Shown: positions 56,394 to 64,000 of the stretch, piece by piece
How positions within the stretch are numbered: the first letter of the stretch is position 1
How the letters are laid out: each line of letters opens with the position of its first letter
Assembly: GCA_003049465.1 (NCBI GenBank)
Contig: PYSS01000114.1
Coordinates: forward strand, 59,778 to 123,777
Origin: Magnaporthiopsis rhizophila
Lineage: Eukaryota; Ascomycota; Sordariomycetes; Magnaporthales; Magnaporthaceae
Direction: 5' to 3'
Length of the DNA: 64,000 nt
Translations under genes and position numbers: made by a program
The notes under the pieces: model-generated
Seen by the model: the letters and a program-made list of their open reading frames with translations, nothing else
The model's database searches: none
Told to the model about the DNA's origin: nothing

Positions 56394-57942
56394 CTACTGG
56401 ACAATCTCGAACCGCTGGCCAGCATTGTCCGCGCAAGGACCGGTAACGAGCCTCCCATCGCCGCCCATAACAACACACACTTTGCCGTCGTCACTCAGCG
56501 GCGCGAGCGTGAAACCGCCCCCCGCGTTTGCGGCGTCGATCTTGAACAGCTGGCCCGAGTTGGTCTCCCCTCCGCCGTCGGCGCGCCCGCCGCAGCTGAA
56601 CATGGTGACGGTGTCACCCGCGGCGCGCCGGGGGTCGACGCTGACGCAGCCGTTCATGAGCGAGCTGACGAGCAGCGAACCGCCCGCGCGGCCGTCGTTG
56701 TGCTTGCCCCGCGTCACGACGTCGAAGCGCTCGTTGGGCGTGCCGGCGCACGGCGCCGCGGCCACGGGGATCAGGTTCTGCCGGAAGTCGCCCGCCGTCG
56801 GGTCGACGAACAGGCAGCGCCCATCAGGGGCCCGGATCTGCACGTTGGAGAAGGAGCGCTGGGCGCCGCCGTCCCGCTCTTGCGCCTCGGCTGCAGCGCT
56901 GGGCTGGAGTTTGCCGCCGGCGCGGGAGACGGGGACGGGAGTAGTTGGGTTGGGAATGGAGTTGCCGCTGCCATTGCCGTTGTTGCTGTTGTTGTTTCCG
57001 CCTCCGCTGTTTCCGCCGCCGTTGTTGCTGCCGCCGCCGTTCCTGGCCGGCGAAGTGGGCGCCGGAGTCGACCCGGTACGGCCGGCAGCGGTGGTGGTCG
57101 ACGGCGCCCTAGTCACGCCTCCACCGATTCCGGCGCTGGGAGACGAGGTCGCTGGGGGCGGCTTCTGCTGTCCATTCCCGCTTCCATTACCGCCGTTGTT
57201 GCCGCCTCCGTTACCACCGCTGTTGCCCCCGCCACCGCCGGCTCCCCCGATGGTGAACTTCTGGCCCGCGTCTCCGGCGTTGCAGTTGGCAACGTCAAGA
57301 GCGTTGCCCTTGACGGTGAAGCACTTGCCCTTGGCATTGTCGGGCTCAAAGGTCAGAGATCCGGCGCTGCCGCTGAAGGCGAACTGCTGTGACGATGTTG
57401 CTTGACCACCTAAAACACAGGTTTCTTAGCACTCGACCGAGTTATATCAGGCGGTGATGAAAGGCACTCACCACCATCAGCGCGGCCTCCACAAGAAAAC
57501 AGCAGGGCCTGGTTCCCAGCGGCCCGGCGAGGGTCAAAGTTGAAGCAAGCCTGGGTCAGGGTGCTGACTACCAGCATCGAGTTGGGCTGGTCGAGATGCT
57601 TCCCGGCCGTGATGATGTCGAAGCCCTGTCCATCCTTGCTGCCGCACGGAGCAATCTGGATCGGGGTCAGGTTTGCGCGGAAGTCTCCAGACAGCTTGTC
57701 TATGGTGAGGCAGTTTCCGTCCGACGTCTACTCCCAGTTTCAATATCAGCCTACAAGGAAGGGTGGTTTTGGAATGCAGGCGGCGGCCGACGTACCTTGA
57801 TCTGGACATCAGAACGGAACCGAGTTGCGCCATTGTCACGCTGGTGCGCCTCCTTGGTTGCCTCCTCGTTCAATGAAGGGACGATGGGGTTGGCGGCTGT
57901 GAGAGCCGCATACGCAACAATGGTGGAGACCTTGAAAAACAT
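56394..57942 (-). CDS. Secreted protein with two tandem ricin-B-type (beta-trefoil lectin-like) domains
   Basis: Exons 57942-57796, 57727-57472 and 57409-56394 (introns 68 and 62 nt) give 472 aa. Residues 1-17 are a signal peptide (MFFKVSTIVAYAALTAA). Two homologous modules follow. Module 1 has DVQIK/TSDGNCLTIDKLSGDF, CGGRADGGGQATSSQQFAF and GDAGQKFTI. Module 2 has NVQIRAPDGRCLFVDPTAGDF, CGGRADGGGETNSGQLFKI and NAGQRFEI. The parallel blocks show an internal duplication; spaced Cys and Gln-x-Phe residues recall ricin-B-like lectins. A linker of about 130 aa, very rich in Gly, Asn, Ser, Pro and Thr, joins them. It is probably an extracellular or cell-wall carbohydrate binder. There is no catalytic toxin chain. 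Sugar specificity is unknown. Confidence 0.85.
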
Positions 57943-59104
57943 GTTGCGGGGTGGATATCTCGAAGGCTTTTAGGAGTTGAAGGAGAGTATGACCAGCTTG
58001 CTGACCAGGAGAGAGAATGGAAGCCTGCACAGCAGGGTGAGTGAAAATGAGTGGGAGCAGAATGCGAAACAAAAGGAGTGTGTTGAAGCTATTCACAGTG
58101 AAGAAGCGAAAGAGAACGAAAAGGAAATATTCACAAAAGGGAGAACGCGCAGATCCAAGAAGATGAGGTTGAACAACGCGCGATACATTTTCTAGGACAA
58201 CAGCGAGCTAGGTACACTTTATAGTATCGTTCATCGACAAACGGCTGGCTGGCTAAAGAGCCGGGCGGCAAGGCGACTACCAACCAACCAGAGGCCCTCT
58301 CGGTGCGTGCACAATCAACTCCTGAGGACATGCAGAGGGCTTTGCTTGTGCGACGCACGCACTCCTGGAATAATCCAGTAGCGCGGTTTCCGCTCCATCC
58401 CAAGATGTTTCAAGCCGACGTTTATAGGCGGCGAGAAGGGCGACTCTGGTTTCGTTTCGTGTGCTTGGCAGACCACTTCTCCCTTTTGTGTGACTGGCTG
58501 TGGCTGCACGACCCCTGTGTGTGTGCGGATGCTGGATGACAGGCTTGTGATTGGCGCCGAAACCCCTTTGCAAGTGGCCGTCGCGGGGGCCCGCGCTGGG
58601 GACTGCAAGCGCGCGCTCTTGCTTTGGCGGGCAAGCAGCGCCAAAGCAAAGGGCAGCAGAGCCGGACCAGACAAGACGTCAATACTTGCAGGGTTGACAG
58701 AAAAAAAGCAATTTTTGCCGGGCTGGAGAAACAGTCGACGTCTCTGGGTAACGCGAGCCATCGCATTGCTTCTTTGACGGCCCGCGAGACAGGGCCTGTT
58801 TGAAACCCTGCACGTTGGCCCTCAAGAAATGAGAGAGTGTGTATATCTCCCATCTGGTTGGTCCGTGAGGGATTTCTTCGCCCAAAGTTGAGACGAACAC
58901 CGTTCGTTCAGGGGTGTCGCGAAAGAAGCATCACATTAATTAGTGAGTCTCAACGCTGATCACTGAAGCTAAGTGATTATTGACGGATATCCTCTTCTTT
59001 CTTCCGTCTCGTTCTTGTCAAACCCTGAGAAGCCGTACAAATGCAGTGGACAGATGGGCAGGGGACGTAAAAATAACTCTGGAGTGAAGCTAGAGAAAAG
59101 CCCG
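57943..59104. other. Intergenic region between the lectin gene and the TENA gene
   Basis: About 1.16 kb: the lectin promoter and leader and the TENA 3' flank. Short open frames on both strands overlap and have no motif. Nothing else seen. Confidence 0.5.
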
Positions 59105-60031
59105 CTATCCGTCCAGCTGGGGCCAGAAGGCCGCCTCAGCGGCTAACAGGACGCTCCACGTGCCAGCAGCGCGTTCCATGATCCCTGCCTGGACCGCCCG
59201 TCGCTCCGCTGGGTCCACCGCAGCTAGGGCCTGGCTTACAGCCCTGTCCAGCGTTCTTCCCAAACGGTCGACGAAGGCAGCGAACTCTGGGCTGGTCCAG
59301 TTTGGGATAAATTCCTTCTTCACCGCACCGCCGTCCGCATCTTCCTGCTCTCCCGTCCCCCTCGCCAGCGGCTGTCGGGCGCGGGCCCAGCTCCAGGCGT
59401 CGAGGTAGACGCGCTCTGTGCCCCAGAGGACCACAGCCGCCTCAAGCCACGTTGGGGCGTTGCGGGGGCTTGCTACTGCCGCCGTGGGAGCGTCGCCACC
59501 GCCGCGGGGAAACACGGATGCGAACAGGGCCTCGAACTGGACCAGGCCCGGCAGCTTGGCAGACTGCAGGACCCGGCGCGGCTCCTCGGGGCTGGGGTCA
59601 AGGGCGAGATCCAGGCCGTAGCGCTGGGCGACGTCGGCGAACATGCGGCCCTCGCGACGAAGGCCGACGAGCGTCTCGACTATCCAGTCGACCAGCTCCG
59701 TCTCGGGACTCGACTCGTGGGTAGCAGCGCCCGCACCCAGAAGGGTCTGGTCCATGTCCACGGCGTCGAGCACGCGTCCAGCCGCCTTGATGTAGCTGTG
59801 AATGTAGAGCCTGTCGTTGGCGAGCCAGCGCCCCAGCAGTTTCTTGGAGAGGCGGCCTTCGGCAGCGGCGAGCAGGAAGGGGGACTGCGTGGCTGCCTTG
59901 TACGATGCCTGGTTCGACTCGAGCAAGTGCTCGGTCAAAGACCAGGTGGTTTCGATGCTTGCGTTTGCAGAGGCCATTTTGCGGTTGGCGAAGCTGTGAT
60001 GTTCTCTAGCAGACTCGAGTCGGGCATCCAT
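59105..60031 (-). CDS. TENA/THI-4 family protein (haem-oxygenase-like fold)
   Basis: A single exon of 308 aa from the first ATG, or 290 aa if translation starts at the second (59977, MASANASIETTWSLTEHL), which better fits family start sites. The all-helical TENA fold is suggested by SYKAATQSPFLLAAAEGRLSK, LLGRWLANDRLYIHSYIKAAG, WIVETLVGLRREGRMF, WLEAAVVLWGTERVYLDAWSWAR and a C-terminal helix with MERAAGTWSVLLAAEAAFW. Bacterial TenA members hydrolyse aminopyrimidines in thiamine salvage, while many fungal members have unknown substrates. No second thiamine gene lies nearby. An insertion of about 30 residues (EQEDADGGAVKKEF area) lies in the C-terminal part. Confidence 0.82.
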   Translation of the reverse strand: MDARLESAREHHSFANRKMASANASIETTWSLTEHLLESNQASYKAATQSPFLLAAAEGRLSKKLLGRWLANDRLYIHSYIKAAGRVLDAVDMDQTLLGAGAATHESSPETELVDWIVETLVGLRREGRMFADVAQRYGLDLALDPSPEEPRRVLQSAKLPGLVQFEALFASVFPRGGGDAPTAAVASPRNAPTWLEAAVVLWGTERVYLDAWSWARARQPLARGTGEQEDADGGAVKKEFIPNWTSPEFAAFVDRLGRTLDRAVSQALAAVDPAERRAVQAGIMERAAGTWSVLLAAEAAFWPQLDG

Positions 60032-60703
60032 GGATCTCTGAAATCATCAATTCAATTGGTGGCACCCTATCAAAGTCTATGCCGTCATTTTGTCGTTGTA
60101 GGCCTCATATTCACGCTGTGGTCACCTGAAGCCGACAGTACCTGCTGAAAGCGGTGGCTTGGCAGGATTGCGGCACAGGTCTCGCCTAACACAGCTTCGC
60201 CTTCCCATTGCTCCCGTGTTGCGCGCCACGTTTGAAGCCAACGGCAACGACTGACACCATTTGCAACCTGCTCTGAGAAATAGGGCTGTTTTTGGTGCGG
60301 CTGAGAGGGCGTATTGGAGTCCCAGCACGGGCCTGGAACGGTCGATCCGTCCAGCGCGAGAGTCGGAAAAGGAAAGAGGAGACAACCTGCAGGGTGAGCG
60401 AATATCGAACACTAGGCCCAGCCCACCCCCTTTTTACCCTCGGTCTCTCTCGCTTTCGGGTCACCAACAATGCCATAGTCCCGCAAATATTGTGTGCGGC
60501 TGATTGAACGAGCGTTGGCTGTCTGTTTTTCACGCAGGGGACATCAATTGATATTCCCGTTTGACTGGCAAGCAACAGAGCGCAGGCGATTTCCTATAGC
60601 AGCCACCAAGGACAGGTTCCGCAGCCTTCTCCACCACCCAAGAAAACCTGACGGCACAAAGCTTGTCTCTCGGTTGGCACAAGACCCGTCGATACCCGCC
60701 GAC
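60032..60703. promoter_or_regulatory. Divergent promoter region of the TENA gene (-) and the CorA gene (+)
   Basis: The starts lie 672 bp apart on opposite strands. The CorA frame is open upstream to 60494 but begins there with a GTG, so the ATG at 60704 is preferred. No recognisable regulatory motif was identified. Confidence 0.5.
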
Positions 60704-62884
60704 ATGTCTCGGCGCCCGTCGGCCGAGGCCGCTGAACGCGCGACCACTAAGACCCAGGACTTCGCTGCTGCTGATAGCGGCCCAACCAGGCGCCCGTCGC
60801 CATCGCCGTCCCCGCGACCGCCATCGCTGTCGTCCGACGATGCTCCCCTGGCATCACCCCACGTCCGCTATGACCTCCGAGTCGACACCAGCCCCGATGC
60901 CCTCGAAGGGGCGCCGCCGTCAGCGCCCAAGCAGGGCGTCGGCCGCGTCGGCACCACCATGTCGCGCGTCAACGACGGGCTTTCGCCCGTCCTGCGGCGG
61001 CGCAACACACGTGCTGCCACCTTCCGCACCGTCGAGGACTTTGAAGATTTCGACGTGCGCGCCGGCTGGCACCCCGGCGCTGAGCCTGGTGTAGACCCCA
61101 ACAAACCCGACGGCGGCCACGCCTCCATGCCCACGTTCCAGTATCCCTGCGAGATCACCGTCGTCGACTTTTCACAGAAGGACATGGTCATGCACCACCT
61201 CGACAATGCCAGCCTTCCCGGCTTCCTGGAAGAGCCGCAGCCGCTGTGGGTGCGATGTCGATGGATCAACGTCAACGGCCTGAGCTGGGACGTCATACAG
61301 GCGCTTGGAAAGCACAAGGGGCTGCATAAACTGGCCATCGAAGATCTTTTCAATACTAAGAACAGGACCAAGGCCGACTGGTGAGTGCCACTCAGCGCCG
61401 TGCCTGGTACGGCCACTGCTAACACTGGCATTCCAGGTACTCTACGCACGCATTCATCATCCTCACTCTCCAAAAACTGGTACACCTGACGGACCCGGAG
61501 GATTCAGACTCTGATTCCAACGACGACGGCGCGAGCTTCACCAGCAGCAGATCGGCAAAAGGCGGCTTCAAGCGGAGGCTGAAGCGTTGGTGGCGACGCA
61601 AGTCAAAGCCGGCCCAATCTGCTTCCAAAACACCGTCCATGCGATCGATGGAGAACGGCCAGGGGCAGGGCGCGGGGAATCTGGCCTCCCAACCGACGGG
61701 GTTCTCGGACATGTCGCAGCCGAACACGGTCAGGACGCTGCAGCGGTACCACGCGTCGCCCAACGACGCGCGCACCGACTTCATGGAGAAGTTCTCGGTG
61801 CTCTCGGAGAAGAACCTCGCCGTCACTGCGGAGCAGGTGTCCATATTCATAACCAACGACAACACCATCATATCCTTCTTTGAGCTCTCGGCGGCTGACG
61901 TCGAGCTGCCGATCCTCACGCGGCTCGGCACGCCCGACACAATCTTGCGCCAATCCTGCGATGCGTCCATGATAGGGCAGGCCATCATGGACGCCATCAT
62001 CGATCTAGCCATCCCGGTGGCGGCGTGCTACGGCGACGTGATAGGCGACCTGGAGCTCGACGTCCTGACGCGGCCCAACATCACCCACACAAAGAAGGTC
62101 TACATCACCATCACCGAGATCAACAAGATGCTGAGCTTCATCAACCCAATCATCGGCCTGGTCAACTCTCTCCGGGACCATAAGACCGAGATGCATCAGG
62201 AGCTGGCGGCCCAGCATTTACAGAACCCGACCAAAGGGGTTATCGTAACGTAAGCATTGGGCACGGAAGCCGCTTCTGCAAATACTGGAATGTAAAAGGC
62301 TAATCATCAGCATGACGACCACCTATTATACAGGCCGATGACGCACACATATCTCGGCGATGTGCTAGATCACTGCGTCCTGATTACCGAAACGCTGCAG
62401 CAACTGAGGGATCAGGCGGAGGGCATGATCGATCTGATCTTCAACACCATCTCGGCCTACCAGAACGAGAGTCTGAAGCAGCTCACTCTGATGACGGTCA
62501 GTGCACTTGTGTATCAGACCGAGCGTGTATAGACATTGTATCTTGCTAACCCCCGTTGCAGATCATCTTTCTTCCGTTGACCTTCATCACGGGTTACTTT
62601 GGACAGAACTTCCAGCCGTTTGAGGTGCTGCAGTATGACGTTCAGTACTTGTGAGTGGAACAAAGCCCTTATCTTCGGGATGCATGGGTATGAGTGTTTT
62701 GCTAACTGTTTTTGTCTGCAGCTGGAAAATCGCCATCCCCACCGTCGCCTTCACTGTCATCTTTGTCATGAGGGACATCATCTACGAGTCTGTCACCTCG
62801 ATGCTGCAAAAACGAGACATACTGCGCGTGCGGGAGCACAACAAGAAGCGGCGAAGATATGCCGCCAAGGCAAAAGCCAGCTGA
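60704..62884 (+). CDS. CorA-type Mg2+ transporter (ALR/MNR2 family) with a GQN signature
   Basis: A pentameric cation channel for Mg2+ or related ions at the plasma membrane or vacuole. Five exons: 60704-61380, 61437-62249, 62334-62496, 62562-62650 and 62722-62884. Introns are 56, 84, 65 and 71 nt, all frame-preserving; the product has 634 aa. The N-terminus is long, disordered and Ser/Pro/Arg-rich. The soluble funnel domain has GLSWDVIQALGKHKGLHKLAIEDL-type blocks, then a basic insert (FKRRLKRWWRRK), then the long helix up to LRDQAEGMIDLIFN. Two membrane helices close the protein: IIFLPLTFITGYF and KIAIPTVAFTVIFVM. The selectivity signature after the first helix, normally GMN, reads GQN (565-567). 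The charged C-terminal tail (KRDILRVREHNKKRRRY) matches the family. Confidence 0.92.
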
Positions 62885-64000
62885 GCCACACGGCTGCGGG
62901 CTGTGTATCTGGTGTAAGTCATGGAGTGGAGGAGCGTCGATACCCCAAGTTAATATGCGTGCCTGGCGGAGTGGCTAGTTCAATGTGTTTTGTAGCATTA
63001 GTTGGTTTGTTGGAGTACGCGTCGTCTATACCATATTGTGACACTAGTACTCGTCAATATTTTCGGATTTCATGCACCTCGCGCTGCAGCCCATGGATAT
63101 CATAGCCACGCCACACACCGCTTCCGACGCACCGACACGCCTGCCCTTCTTGTCCTTCAGCCACCGGGACTTCCTTCCCGGGGAGTCTGAAACGGCTTGG
63201 GGGTGGGGTGGATCGCTGATTGGATGCGCTGAGCGGGAACCGGTGGGGGTATTAAGGAGCCACAAACAAGCCGCTGTGGTGTACGTGCGGCAGGATTGGG
63301 TCCCCCAAAGACGCACTACTGTGCCTCAGCTCGTGTTGGTCTGGGATGGCCCGTCATGCACGCCAGCGAGGCCCAATGGCGGCATAATGTTTGAAGATGA
63401 CTTTCAATTTCTTGTTTCTTTTGCTTTTTCTTTTTCGTCCATTCCCCTCGACCACAGCCCAGCGCCACCACGGATCCGGATCATTTCGTGTTCCACCCCC
63501 TTCTCCTATCTCGGCCGGACACGCGGCCATGGGCAAAAATCAAAATATTCATCCCAGCCGCACTCTCTCGTGTGCATCCCACCCTCGGGAGCCCGTGAGC
63601 GTCTAGGCTGATCTTGGCTTCCTTGTCGTCCGAAGTTGGGGCGCATGTTGTCTGTCTGTCCGCCACCATCCTGATCCTGGGGGTGCTCGGACGATCGGAA
63701 TGGGGAAGATGGGGAAAGAAAAAAAAAAAAAAGGGGTGACAGAAGAAGACACCCATACATCCAGCAGCAGACAGTGGAGGAACAAAAGGGTCGGGCGCTT
63801 CCGAGGCGGCGGCGCAGCGCTTGGGCTCTCGCTCATGCCTACATGCATCACCCCTTCTTTTCTGGAAAACATTTAATTGTTGATAATCCACTGGCCACGG
63901 AGCGCTGGAGTTGACACCGACGGGCACCCTCCGCGCCTCTCCATCCCACCGCCACCACCACCCTCCTTTTTCTTTTTGCCTCTCCTCCTCCCGCCCCCCC
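62885..64000. other. 3' flank of the CorA gene and gene-free window end
   Basis: About 1.1 kb without a supported gene. It ends in pyrimidine-rich sequence and contains A12-type runs near 63720. The open frames here overlap on both strands and show no motif. A gene may begin beyond the window edge. Confidence 0.45.

Noticed and set aside
62955..62995. tRNA-like start (GGCGGAGTGGCTAG)
   Set aside because: No matching acceptor stem, anticodon arm or B box (GGTTCGA) downstream.
1..64000. CRISPR arrays, prokaryotic operons, rRNA operon
   Set aside because: The window is eukaryotic nuclear DNA with spliced genes; no regularly spaced repeats or rRNA gene sequence were seen.

Overview
The window looks like a GC-rich contig piece from a filamentous ascomycete (Pezizomycotina, most likely Sordariomycetes). 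The evidence is short GT-AG introns (mostly 56-100 nt) with CTRAC-type branch points, compact housekeeping genes separated by long non-coding stretches, fungal-type proteins (PHO8, HRI1, NIP1, PRP8, ISA2, ALR/MNR2-type CorA), and intergenic TACCTAGGTA-like palindromes. The species cannot be read from the sequence. Exon-intron structures below were worked out by hand from splice motifs, reading-frame continuity and recognised protein families.

Layout. 1-8.5 kb (+): a FAR1/WRKY-GCM1-like DNA-binding protein, ribosomal protein eL34, an NDUFAF3-like complex I assembly factor and an F-box/LRR protein. 8.8-12.2 kb: vacuolar alkaline phosphatase PHO8 (-), whose first coding exon appears to be just the ATG. 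12.2-14.5 kb (+): an unusual membrane-anchored fusion of an alpha/beta hydrolase with a cysteine phosphatase that resembles RNA 5'-triphosphatases. 14.8-19 kb (-): HRI1 and eIF3c/NIP1. 19.6-27 kb (+): the complete spliceosome core gene PRP8, in four exons, without an intein. 27-43.5 kb: a sparse region with one clear gene, a Myb-like regulator near 35-36 kb with an unresolved, possibly frame-shifted 5' end, and an assembly gap inside poly(A). 43.5-48.7 kb (+): an ER-lumenal protein ending in KDEL and the CSB/RAD26 repair ATPase. 49.2-53.2 kb: uS11/RPS14 (-) and uL30/RPL7 (+), head to head on a shared promoter, then ISA2 (-). 54.4-60 kb: an accessory-looking group with a cytochrome P450 (+), a secreted double ricin-B-type lectin (-) and a TENA/THI-4 protein (-). 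60.7-62.9 kb (+): a CorA-type Mg2+ channel with GQN in place of GMN.

Most genes are housekeeping: translation (eL34, uS11, uL30, eIF3c), splicing (PRP8), DNA repair (RAD26), Fe-S biogenesis and respiration (ISA2, NDUFAF3), vacuolar phosphate and Mg2+ handling (PHO8, CorA). They do not form one pathway. The most notable observations are a C/D box snoRNA in intron 2 of RPL7 with a 15-nt perfect match to 25S rRNA, the hydrolase-phosphatase fusion, the ATG-only coding exon of PHO8, and the altered CorA signature.
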